A DNA stretch of 34,968 nucleotides, taken from positions 1 through 34,968 of IMG/VR virus record IMGVR_UViG_3300046009_011680. One strand, given 5' to 3'. A model generated the notes under the pieces. It had not been told where the DNA came from and did not search any database. It saw only the letters and a list, made by a program, of their open reading frames with translations. Positions 1 to 6,390 of this stretch are shown here, piece after piece. Source of the stretch: a virus. How positions within the stretch are numbered: the first letter of the stretch is position 1; each line of letters begins with the position of its first letter. A program made the position numbers and the translations under genes.

Positions 1-1
1 T

Positions 2-958
2 GAATATGAAGGTAATTTGAACACATTGTTTAAAAATGATATTAATTCCTTTATTGACTATAACTTACGAGACGTTGAAATTATTGAAGCGTTAGAAGGT
101 AAATTAAAGTTCATTGACTTAACAATTATGATTTCTCATATTTGTAATATCCCATATGAATCAATTTATTGGAATACAGTTATGAATGAAGGAGCTATTC
201 TTAAATACTTAAAACGTGAAGGTATAGTATCACCAAATAAACCAACCACTCATAACCCAGCGTTAAAATCATTTAAAGATACTTATGCTGGTGGTTATTT
301 ATTAGAACCAATACCTGGTTTGTACTTTGATGTTATTGACTTAGACTTTACCTCACTATATCCTTCAATTATCAAATCACTTAATTTAGGTATTGAAACA
401 TTAGTTGGTAGAATTAAAGTAGATAATAGACCAACTTATGAACAAAACCATAGTTTAGAAAAACTAAAAGAACGTGACCCTAAAGAAGTTATTACTATTG
501 AAAAAGTAAATAAAAAGGATTATACTACAACTCAAACTAAAGTTACTATTGGACAATTAATAGGAATTATTGAAGAAAGTAACCTAACAATAGCAGCATC
601 AGGTGCTATGTTTAGAACAGATAAAAGAAGTGTTTGTAGTACAATTCTTGAAGGATGGTTTAATAAACGAGAACATTATAGAGGTTTAAAAAAGAAAGCA
701 GGTAAAGAAGAAGATTGGACTAATTATAAGTTATATGATCTGTTTCAACATGCATTTAAGATCTTACAAAACGCTATGTATGGTACTTACGCCAAATCAG
801 GATGGAGATACACTGATGGTCAATTAATTTGTAGTGCCGCTATTACTAACAGCGGACAGTCCCTTACACAAAATACAATTCGTTTTACAAATGATAAAAT
901 TAATAATGAATATTTACATTTAAGTAAAGATGAATTAATTACTAAATTTGGTTTGTAA
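2..958 (+). CDS. DNA polymerase family B, N-terminal part (5' partial, split gene)
   Basis: Frame 2 is open to the left window edge, so the true start and most of the exonuclease domain lie outside; the first internal start codon is TTG at 17. Numbering from that codon, the end of the 3'-5' exonuclease domain is visible as YNLRD (15-19, Exo III type). It is followed by YAGG (90-93), palm motif A DFTSLYPS with catalytic Asp110, and motif B K248-x3-N-x2-YG. These resemble phage T4 gp43 closely. The ORF stops at 958, after motif B and before motif C. Motif C (DTD) begins the separate ORF at 2144, so the active site must be assembled from two polypeptides. The last ~14 residues look like a short tail added at the break. 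Role: replicative DNA synthesis with the clamp at 3049 and the loader at 6391/7743. Identification is very secure; whether the split enzyme is functional is inference. Confidence 0.95.
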   Translation, partial: EYEGNLNTLFKNDINSFIDYNLRDVEIIEALEGKLKFIDLTIMISHICNIPYESIYWNTVMNEGAILKYLKREGIVSPNKPTTHNPALKSFKDTYAGGYLLEPIPGLYFDVIDLDFTSLYPSIIKSLNLGIETLVGRIKVDNRPTYEQNHSLEKLKERDPKEVITIEKVNKKDYTTTQTKVTIGQLIGIIEESNLTIAASGAMFRTDKRSVCSTILEGWFNKREHYRGLKKKAGKEEDWTNYKLYDLFQHAFKILQNAMYGTYAKSGWRYTDGQLICSAAITNSGQSLTQNTIRFTNDKINNEYLHLSKDELITKFGL

Positions 959-980
959 TATTTATTATTAAAATACAATT

Positions 981-1550
981 ATGATAAAATTAATAGACTT
1001 ATTAAATGAAAATATGGATCCTTTAAAACCTCAAAATAGTGAGGAAAAATTATTATCTCCTCCTAAAAAAATAAAAGATAATAAAGGAAATATTATAACA
1101 TTAATAGGTCAAGAATCTAAAAATATATATTGGGACACTAATGGAAACAGATGGAACTCAGATGGTGAAAATAATTATGGTAAATTTAAAATGAACAGAT
1201 ATGATTCAATAGAATTTAAAAAACAACCTAAAATAGAACCAGAAGTTATAGATAAAGCTTGGGAAAAAGCCTACGATGAACATACAGATTCATTAAAAAT
1301 ATTTGTTAATGATATATTAGAAGTTCCGTATGATGTTAATTTAGGATGGAGAGATGGTGTTGATGAAAATATTATTTTTATTACATCTAAAATATATGGT
1401 GATAATCCAACTACTTTTACTACTTACCATAAAGAAATAAATGGAGATCAAATAGACTACAGATATGAATCCTATAAACCAATAAATGTTACTGCAGATG
1501 AAATTGAAGATGCTCTAACTAAAAGAAAACTAAAAAAATTAGGTTTATAA
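981..1550 (+). CDS. Hypothetical protein inserted between polymerase halves; possible capsid-targeted cargo
   Basis: Protein of 189 residues of unrecognised family. It starts with a short amphipathic segment, MIKLIDLLNE, followed by a polar linker and a mixed alpha/beta body rich in Asp, Lys and Tyr. The N-terminus resembles the phage T4 capsid-targeting sequence (MKTYQEFIAE), which is cut after Glu in an L/I-x-E context; here L8-N-E10 fits. That would make it an internal head protein, but this is inference from ten residues. It lies 22 bases after the N-terminal polymerase half and is closed by the terminator at 1554-1580. No convincing promoter was found in the 22-base gap, so it is probably read from upstream. 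No transposase or endonuclease motif is visible. Confidence 0.75.
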   Translation: MIKLIDLLNENMDPLKPQNSEEKLLSPPKKIKDNKGNIITLIGQESKNIYWDTNGNRWNSDGENNYGKFKMNRYDSIEFKKQPKIEPEVIDKAWEKAYDEHTDSLKIFVNDILEVPYDVNLGWRDGVDENIIFITSKIYGDNPTTFTTYHKEINGDQIDYRYESYKPINVTADEIEDALTKRKLKKLGL

Positions 1551-1553
1551 AAG

Positions 1554-1580
1554 AGCTTGGATAACCAAGCTTCTTTTTTA
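1554..1580 (+). terminator. Rho-independent terminator after the 189-aa gene
   Basis: Perfect 7-bp stem AGCTTGG / CCAAGCT (1554-1560 and 1565-1571) with loop ATAA, followed by a T-rich run to 1579. The stem sequence is nearly the same as that at 2094-2115, on the other side of the next two genes. Confidence 0.85.
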
Positions 1581-1586
1581 TTTTTA
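1557..1586 (+). promoter_or_regulatory. Bacteroidota-type promoter overlapping the terminator
   Basis: TTG at 1557-1559, a 19-base spacer, then TATTTTTA at 1579-1586. The geometry matches the TTG / TAnnTTTG pattern known for Bacteroidota and the other sites in this window. The terminator hairpin lies within the -33 element and the spacer. It would drive the genes at 1600 and 1854. Confidence 0.55.
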
Positions 1587-1599
1587 ATAAAAATAGGTT

Positions 1600-1818
1600 A
1601 TGTCAAATAAAGAATATATTAACTTAATGCAAAAACGTTTAGATTGGTGTGTTCAAACTGAACACTATGAAATGGCTGCTCGTTTAAGAGATTTGATTGT
1701 TTATGAAACAACAGATGACGAGCAGTTTAAACATCAATACTATTTAGATCTACTTAGAAAATATGCTCCTGAAACTCCTGAGTTTTATGAAAAAATGAAA
1801 ACAAAATATAATTTATAA
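1600..1818 (+). CDS. Small UVR-motif protein
   Basis: Protein of 72 residues. Residues 8-35 match the UVR helical hairpin found in UvrB, UvrC, ClpC and McsA: a Leu/Met start, an acidic turn (TEHYE), then AARLRDLI. In those families the motif mediates protein-protein contacts (UvrB-UvrC, or adaptor binding). The rest is helical and charged. It starts just after the promoter at 1557-1586 with the leader AGGTT before ATG, and is probably co-transcribed with the gene at 1854. It is one of three small genes between the two polymerase halves. The motif match is good; a role in repair or as an adaptor cannot be decided from sequence. Confidence 0.8.
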   Translation: MSNKEYINLMQKRLDWCVQTEHYEMAARLRDLIVYETTDDEQFKHQYYLDLLRKYAPETPEFYEKMKTKYNL

Positions 1819-1853
1819 AAAAAATACATATTTATAATAAAATACTTAATAAA

Positions 1854-2087
1854 ATGGCAAAACAAATTATATCTGAAGAATTTAAAAAAATGCAAAAATT
1901 AGCAGGAATTGTTAATGAAGCAGTTGATACTCCACAATGGCCTGATGCTATTCGTAATTTTATTACAACTAATTTATCTAATGATGAGAAAGAATTATAT
2001 TTAGTAGTTAAAGCATTAGAAAAAACATTAGAATCATTTAAAAATGAAATGGGAGAATACGACCCCGATTTTCATTATGATATTTAA
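1854..2087 (+). CDS. Small hypothetical protein with amphipathic N-terminus; possible capsid-targeted cargo
   Basis: Protein of 77 residues, family not recognised. The N-terminal ~22 residues form an amphipathic helix, EEFKKMQKLAGIVNEA, followed by a short helical acidic body. The helix ends in Val-Asn-Glu, close to but not exactly the L/I-x-E site used by T4-type prohead proteases. I have an unverified recollection of similar N-termini on several proteins of uncultured aquatic phages. It lies 35 bases after the UVR gene and is closed by the terminator at 2094-2122. The start ATG is the only one that includes the helix. Confidence 0.75.
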   Translation: MAKQIISEEFKKMQKLAGIVNEAVDTPQWPDAIRNFITTNLSNDEKELYLVVKALEKTLESFKNEMGEYDPDFHYDI

Positions 2088-2093
2088 TTAACA

Positions 2094-2122
2094 AAAGCTT
2101 GGTTATCCAAGCTTTCTTTTTT
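2094..2122 (+). terminator. Rho-independent terminator before the polymerase C-terminal half
   Basis: Perfect 9-bp stem AAAGCTTGG / CCAAGCTTT (2094-2102 and 2107-2115) with loop TTAT, followed by a T run (2117-2122, after one C at 2116). It shares its stem core with the terminators at 1554 and 30541. Confidence 0.88.
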
Positions 2123-2129
2123 ATATTTA
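2099..2129 (+). promoter_or_regulatory. Promoter for the polymerase C-terminal half
   Basis: TTG 2099-2101, 20-base spacer, TATATTTA 2122-2129; the start codon is at 2144. The -33 TTG is inside the left arm of the terminator hairpin. It gives the C-terminal half of the polymerase its own transcription start, which is needed because two terminators separate it from the N-terminal half. Confidence 0.65.
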
Positions 2130-2143
2130 CCTAAATAAAAGTT

Positions 2144-3025
2144 ATGCAAAACATCATCATAAGTGATACAGATAGTTTATATATAGGTTTAAACCCTATA
2201 CTAGAACATATGCGTTCTCAAGGTATAGATATCAATGACTCAAATAAAAATGATATCATATTAAAGATAGCTACTCAAATTCAAGACGAAGCAAATAATA
2301 ATCTTAACACAATGTGTAAAGATCTATTTAACATTGACCCATCCAAACATTACTTCCAGTTAAAACAAGAAGTAATTGCTACTGGTATTTTAGTTACTGG
2401 TAAGAGAAGATACGCTATGTATGTTACTAATAAGGAAGGTGTCGCTGTTGAAGAGCTAGATATGAAAGGTCTAGAGTTGATGAAGTCTAATATGAATAAA
2501 CGATTCAAAGGATTTGGTGAACAATTTATTAAAGACATTTTATTTGGTAAACCAAAATCTGAATTAGATGCTTCAATTATTAACTTCTATAAATTAATTA
2601 AAACATTAGATCCTAAAGAATTAGGCAAACCAACAGGAGTAAAACAAATCAACTCATATAAAGTACCAGCCCGAGCAGGTGAGATGTTTAGTTCATTTAA
2701 ATTAAAAGCACCAGCCAATACTAAAGCAGCAGTTCGATATAATGACTTACTTAAATTTAAGAGATTAGATAAACAATATGAATCAATTATTGAAGGTGAT
2801 AAAATCTTTATTATTAACTTAAAAGCCAATCCTTATAAATTAGAAACAGTTGGATTACCAAACGCTAAAGTTCCTGATGAAATAGAAAAATTTGTTAAAG
2901 ATTATATTGATATAGATGAAATTTTCGAATCACTATTACTAAACAAATTAAAGGAACTTTATAGTGATTTAAAATGGGAGTTCCCACCTTTGAATGCAAA
3001 TGTTACAAAATTCTTTGCTTTCTAA
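2144..3025 (+). CDS. DNA polymerase family B, C-terminal part (split gene)
   Basis: Protein of 293 residues. It begins almost directly with palm motif C: SDTDSLY, with catalytic Asp8 and Asp10. It continues with the KRRYA segment and a thumb domain comparable to the C-terminal third of T4 gp43, including the GDKIFIINLKANPY stretch near the end. The last residues, KFFAF, resemble the C-terminal clamp-binding peptide of T4 gp43, and the clamp gene follows directly. It lacks motifs A and B, which are in the ORF ending at 958. It has its own promoter (2099-2129) and the leader AAGTT before ATG. Identification is secure; that the two products associate in trans is inference. Confidence 0.95.
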   Translation: MQNIIISDTDSLYIGLNPILEHMRSQGIDINDSNKNDIILKIATQIQDEANNNLNTMCKDLFNIDPSKHYFQLKQEVIATGILVTGKRRYAMYVTNKEGVAVEELDMKGLELMKSNMNKRFKGFGEQFIKDILFGKPKSELDASIINFYKLIKTLDPKELGKPTGVKQINSYKVPARAGEMFSSFKLKAPANTKAAVRYNDLLKFKRLDKQYESIIEGDKIFIINLKANPYKLETVGLPNAKVPDEIEKFVKDYIDIDEIFESLLLNKLKELYSDLKWEFPPLNANVTKFFAF

Positions 3026-3044
3026 AAAATATTTATTATATTAC
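3015..3044 (+). promoter_or_regulatory. Promoter for the sliding clamp
   Basis: TTG 3015-3017, 19-base spacer, TATATTAC 3037-3044. The clamp start codon is only 4 bases after the box, so the transcript may begin at or next to the ATG. The site overlaps the last codons of the polymerase ORF. Confidence 0.5.
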
Positions 3045-3048
3045 AAAT

Positions 3049-3774
3049 ATGATATCAAAAATAGAATTACAATCGGTTATTGAAAAATACCATTTAAATG
3101 GTTTAATTGAGAGTGTTAAATGGTCAATTGATGATAAAAAACAATTAACTATTAACTTTACATCTCCTACTCGTGAAATGATAGGAACGCTAATCCATAC
3201 TGACTTCCCATTACCAAAATCAGAGGTAGGTATTAATGACACAACACAATTAGATAAGTTATTATCTATCACTAGTGGAGATTTAATGTTGAATTTCTCT
3301 AAAGAAAAAAACATACTCACTAAATTATTAATCTCTGACAACCAGTATAATCTAGACTATACACTAGCAGATTTATTTATCATACCTAAATCAGGTACAT
3401 ATAATGGTCCTGAAGAATATGATATTGAAACAACATTAACTGATGAGGTAGTGACAGCATTAATTAAAGCTAAAAACGCATTATCAAATAGTGAAAATGT
3501 TGTTATAAAACCGGGTTTACTTGGTTTAGAATTTACTTTTGGAGGAGATGTCGAACATGCAAATAAAGTTACTTATGCTGTTCAAAATCTAGAAATTAAC
3601 ACTGGGAATACATTTACTTTAATCTATAACTCATCTTTATTAAAAGAAATATTAGTAGCTAATAGAGATATGGAAAGTGGTAGAATTCATATTAATTCAA
3701 ATGGTTTAATGAAACTTACATTTGATCACAAAACATTCACAAGTCTTTACTATATTGTTGCGAAAGAACAATAA
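3049..3774 (+). CDS. DNA polymerase sliding clamp, T4 gp45-like
   Basis: Protein of 241 residues, near the 228 of T4 gp45. An upstream in-frame ATG at 2974 would overlap the polymerase ORF and add 25 residues unlike a clamp, so 3049 is preferred. It shows the alternating beta-strand pattern of a clamp and a C-terminal section ending in SLYYIVAKE, comparable to the end of gp45. Expected role: a ring around DNA tethering the polymerase, and in T4 also a mobile activator of late transcription. Position straight after the polymerase, whose C-terminus looks clamp-binding, supports the call. No motif alone is diagnostic, so the assignment rests on overall similarity plus context. Confidence 0.85.
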   Translation: MISKIELQSVIEKYHLNGLIESVKWSIDDKKQLTINFTSPTREMIGTLIHTDFPLPKSEVGINDTTQLDKLLSITSGDLMLNFSKEKNILTKLLISDNQYNLDYTLADLFIIPKSGTYNGPEEYDIETTLTDEVVTALIKAKNALSNSENVVIKPGLLGLEFTFGGDVEHANKVTYAVQNLEINTGNTFTLIYNSSLLKEILVANRDMESGRIHINSNGLMKLTFDHKTFTSLYYIVAKEQ

Positions 3775-3798
3775 TCTGTGATATTTATCATAAACAAT

Positions 3799-3829
3799 TT
3801 GGCTTTTTAGTAAAAAATTGTTATATTAA
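3799..3829 (+). promoter_or_regulatory. Promoter of the chaperonin operon
   Basis: TTG 3799-3801 (in TTGGC), 20-base spacer, TATATTAA 3822-3829. There is no hairpin in the spacer. The first gene starts at 3849, leaving a leader of roughly 15 bases. It would drive the 105-aa gene, GroES, GroEL and the 85-aa gene up to the terminator at 6355. Confidence 0.6.
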
Positions 3830-3848
3830 GTTATAAATTAAATAAGTT

Positions 3849-4166
3849 ATGAGTGAAAATCAATTACCGTCTTCAATGACGATGATCAAAGATCCATCTA
3901 TCGAACCGTATTTTATCGGTAGAGACGCAAACAGTTACACAGTCTATGAAACTGTTTACCCAGGTACAAACACTAAGGGAAGAGGTCGTAAAACACGATC
4001 TAAAGAAGCAATCAAAACACTTTCATTCCATTCTACTTTAGGATCAGCATTAGGTTCTATTGCTAAATTAAAAGTTGAAAAACGCCCTGTTTATAATACT
4101 ATTAAAGAGTATATTACAGAATGGACTAGAGTTAAAGAAGAAATCAATCAAATAGTTAATTTTTAA
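3849..4166 (+). CDS. Conserved-looking small protein, first gene of the chaperonin operon
   Basis: Protein of 105 residues, not assigned to a family. It has an N-terminal segment DPSIEPYFIGRD followed by TVYETVYPG, a basic stretch GRGRKTRSKEA (about 44-54), then two helices ending in a charged C-terminal helix. The basic middle suggests nucleic-acid or protein binding, but no catalytic motif is seen. It ends one base before groES, so it is surely co-transcribed with it. The start has the leader AAGTT directly before ATG, which recurs in this window. Confidence 0.8.
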   Translation: MSENQLPSSMTMIKDPSIEPYFIGRDANSYTVYETVYPGTNTKGRGRKTRSKEAIKTLSFHSTLGSALGSIAKLKVEKRPVYNTIKEYITEWTRVKEEINQIVNF

Positions 4167-4167
4167 T

Positions 4168-4467
4168 ATGAAACAGTTACAAGCAACGTTTAACGCAGTT
4201 ATTGTGAAGCCTCGAGAAGAGGAAGAATCAATGTATGGTGGAATCATTGTACCTGATTTGGGTAAGGAGAAAGCGCTTATTGGTACTATCGTATCTGTAG
4301 GCCCTGGCCAGCACTCATATTCAGGAGAGTTTATTCCCACTATGTTACAAGTAGGTCAAGAAGTTATGCTACCCGCTTTGGGACCTAATAAAGTCGAATT
4401 AGAAGGACAAGAATATTGGGTATGCCCAGAAAATCAAGTGTTAGCAATTATAACAGAACAAGAGTAA
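4168..4467 (+). CDS. groES: GroES-like co-chaperonin
   Basis: Protein of 99 residues, normal for GroES (about 97). The start contains the NAVIVKPREEE strand typical of GroES. A mobile-loop equivalent GGIIVPD follows, whose hydrophobic IIV matches the GroEL-binding IVL tripeptide. Next are a conserved GTIVSVGPG turn and a C-terminal strand ending QVLAIITE. It should form the heptameric lid of the GroEL chamber; T4 gp31 is the known phage analogue. It lies 4 bases before groEL and one base after the preceding gene. Because a cognate GroEL is encoded next to it, it may act with the phage chaperonin, the host one, or both. Confidence 0.93.
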   Translation: MKQLQATFNAVIVKPREEEESMYGGIIVPDLGKEKALIGTIVSVGPGQHSYSGEFIPTMLQVGQEVMLPALGPNKVELEGQEYWVCPENQVLAIITEQE

Positions 4468-4471
4468 AATT

Positions 4472-6088
4472 ATGAGTAAGATTATTGAATTCGGACCCGA
4501 AGCAAGAAAAAAACTCGTAACAGGTATTGATAAATTAGCTAATGCCGTTACGTCAACATTAGGACCAAATGGTCGAAATGTTGTTATAGCAAATCAAAAT
4601 GGTTACCCACAATCAACAAAAGATGGTGTAACTGTAGCCAAAAACATTTCACTTGAAGATCCAATTGAAGAATTAGGTGTACAACTTGTAAAACAAGCAG
4701 CTATTAAGACAGCTGAGGGAGCAGGTGATGGTACAACCACATCTACATTATTGGCTCAAGAAATGGTTAAAGCTGGTTTAACCCACTTAAACAATGGAGT
4801 AAACGCAGTAACTATCAAACGTGATATTGATGCCGCAGTTAAGGATGTAGTTGCGGAATTACGTAGAGGTATATCACAAGATATCAGCTCTGAAGACCAA
4901 TTAAAACAAGTCGCTACTATCTCTGGTAATAATGATCCTGAAGTAGGAGAATTAATCGCAACCGCAATGAATAAAGTAGGTCGTGAAGGTGTAGTTTACA
5001 TTGAAGAATCTAAATCAGGTGAAACATATCTTGAAACAGTTGAAGGTATGCAATTTGATCGTGGTTACAAATCACATTATTTTGTAACTGACAATAACAC
5101 AATGAGTTGTACACTTGAAAATGCTTATATCTTAATTGCTGATAAGCGTTTTTCATCTGTAAAAGAATTATTACCAATCTTAGAAAATGTAGGTAGTCAA
5201 GGTAAATCATTACTTATCATTGCAGAAGACATTGATGGTGAAGCATTAGCAACACTTATTGTTAATAAAATGAGAGGTACACTTAAAGTAGCAGCAGTTA
5301 AAGCTCCTGATTTTGGTGATCGTAGAAAACTTATTTTAGATGATATTGCAATTTTAACAGGAGGTGAGGTATTTAGTTCCGATAAGGGTATGAAACTAGA
5401 TCGTTTTGATCCAAAATGGTTTGGTCAAGCCCGATTAGTTACAATTACAAAAGATGAAACAACAATCGTTGATGGACGAGGAGAATCTGAACGAATACAA
5501 GCACGTATTGAAGAGTTACAGCTCCAAATCGAAAAAGCAAAAACACCTTTCGAACAAGAAAAACTACAAGAAAGACTCGCGAAATTTGTCGGAGGAGTAG
5601 CTATTGTTCATGTAGGTGGAAATACTGAAACTGAGGTCAAAGAAAAGAAAGACCGAGTTGATGATGCACTTCAAGCAACTAAAGCCGCAATTGAAGAAGG
5701 TATTGTTCCTGGAGGTGGTGCTGCTTTATTATATGCTCGTGAAGCAATCAAGAATCGCAAATCAGTAGGTGGCCAAATTGTTTACACAGCATGTGGTGCA
5801 CCATTTATGAAAATTCTTACTAACGCTGGTTCTACAGAACAAGAGGCTTATTATTTAATTAATAAGTTAGGTGGTAATGATAACTGGAAAGGATATAATT
5901 TAGTGACTGAAAAATTCGTTAACATGAAGGATGCAGGTATTATTGATCCAACTAAAGTTACTCGTACCGCAATTGAGAACGCGGCATCAGTAGCTGGAAC
6001 AATTCTATTAACAGAATGTACTGTCGTAGATAAACCTGAAGATAAAAAACAGGATGATATGATGGGCGGAATGGGAGGTATGTTCTAA
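4472..6088 (+). CDS. groEL: GroEL chaperonin (60-kDa), phage-encoded
   Basis: Protein of 538 residues, full length compared with 548 for E. coli GroEL. ATP-binding signatures are intact: TLGPNGRNV (29-37), DGVTVAK (51-57), GDGTTT (85-90), and later VPGGG plus the RVDDALQATKAA segment that holds the catalytic Asp in GroEL. It keeps the Gly-Met-rich C-terminal tail (MMGGMGGMF), which lines the cavity floor in bacterial GroEL. The protein should form ATP-driven folding rings in the host cytoplasm, probably for virion or replication proteins. It sits in an operon behind groES and shares one base with the next gene. Its AT-rich composition and short spacing match the phage neighbours, so it is integrated in the genome and not recent host DNA. 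Nothing suggests inactivation. Confidence 0.97.
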   Translation: MSKIIEFGPEARKKLVTGIDKLANAVTSTLGPNGRNVVIANQNGYPQSTKDGVTVAKNISLEDPIEELGVQLVKQAAIKTAEGAGDGTTTSTLLAQEMVKAGLTHLNNGVNAVTIKRDIDAAVKDVVAELRRGISQDISSEDQLKQVATISGNNDPEVGELIATAMNKVGREGVVYIEESKSGETYLETVEGMQFDRGYKSHYFVTDNNTMSCTLENAYILIADKRFSSVKELLPILENVGSQGKSLLIIAEDIDGEALATLIVNKMRGTLKVAAVKAPDFGDRRKLILDDIAILTGGEVFSSDKGMKLDRFDPKWFGQARLVTITKDETTIVDGRGESERIQARIEELQLQIEKAKTPFEQEKLQERLAKFVGGVAIVHVGGNTETEVKEKKDRVDDALQATKAAIEEGIVPGGGAALLYAREAIKNRKSVGGQIVYTACGAPFMKILTNAGSTEQEAYYLINKLGGNDNWKGYNLVTEKFVNMKDAGIIDPTKVTRTAIENAASVAGTILLTECTVVDKPEDKKQDDMMGGMGGMF

Positions 6089-6345
6089 TGGCTACTGAGG
6101 TCAAAGAAGAATTAGTACTAATCGCTAAGCGCGTCCCACCTTCAGATAGGTGGGCGTTGCTAAGCGATCCTAATCATGTGTACCCTTCATTAACTGAGGC
6201 ATTAGAAGGTTACTTTCAAGAAACTCAACAACCATGTGACTTCAGATTATCACCTATAAAAGGTGAATTGTATGCTATTGTATCAATTGTAGCAGAAATA
6301 AAACCAATTCCTCCAAAGAAGTTTAACATGTATGGTGATTATTAA
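6088..6345 (+). CDS. Small hypothetical protein, last gene of the chaperonin operon
   Basis: Protein of 85 residues with no recognised family. The sequence is a mix of short strands and one helix, with a Pro-rich C-terminal end (KPIPPKKFNMYGDY). Its ATG shares one base with the groEL stop codon (TAATG), implying translational coupling. Codons 12-27 form a long imperfect hairpin at the nucleotide level (6121-6168), described separately. The gene is followed by a UUCG-type terminator. Confidence 0.75.
   Translation: MATEVKEELVLIAKRVPPSDRWALLSDPNHVYPSLTEALEGYFQETQQPCDFRLSPIKGELYAIVSIVAEIKPIPPKKFNMYGDY
6121..6168 (+). other. Long imperfect hairpin inside the 85-aa gene
   Basis: The outer arms ATCGCTAAGC (6121-6130) and GCTAAGCGAT (6159-6168) pair over ten positions with one A-A mismatch. 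The inner arms CCCACCT (6135-6141) and AGGTGGG (6148-6154) pair perfectly around loop TCAGAT, with a small internal loop between. It is GC-richer than its surroundings and begins 33 bases after the start codon. It might fold in the mRNA and affect translation or processing after groEL. Confidence 0.6.
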
Positions 6346-6353
6346 AATAAAAT

Positions 6354-6384
6354 TTGGCCTTCGGGCCATTTTTTATTATCTTTA
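6354..6384 (+). promoter_or_regulatory. Promoter of the clamp-loader operon
   Basis: TTG 6354-6356, 20-base spacer, TATCTTTA 6377-6384. The terminator hairpin fills the spacer. The start codon at 6391 is 6 bases after the box, so the mRNA should be leaderless or nearly so. Confidence 0.6.
6355..6376 (+). terminator. Terminator of the chaperonin operon
   Basis: Stem TGGCC / GGCCA (6355-6359, 6364-6368) closing a TTCG loop, the very stable C(UUCG)G tetraloop in RNA, followed by a run of T (6369-6374). The same hairpin is found at 28350 and 33446. Confidence 0.85.
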
Positions 6385-6390
6385 TATTAT

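Noticed and set aside
958-2144. Intron or split-intein explanation for the broken polymerase
   Set aside because: The insert contains complete genes and two terminators, the N-terminal half ends with a stop codon without intein-like Cys/Ser and His-Asn junctions, and the C-terminal half has its own promoter and start codon.
3036-4340. Antisense frames of about 90-100 aa (3036-3341, 4068-4340)
   Set aside because: Overlap the clamp and groES genes on the + strand, with no expected features of coding sequence.
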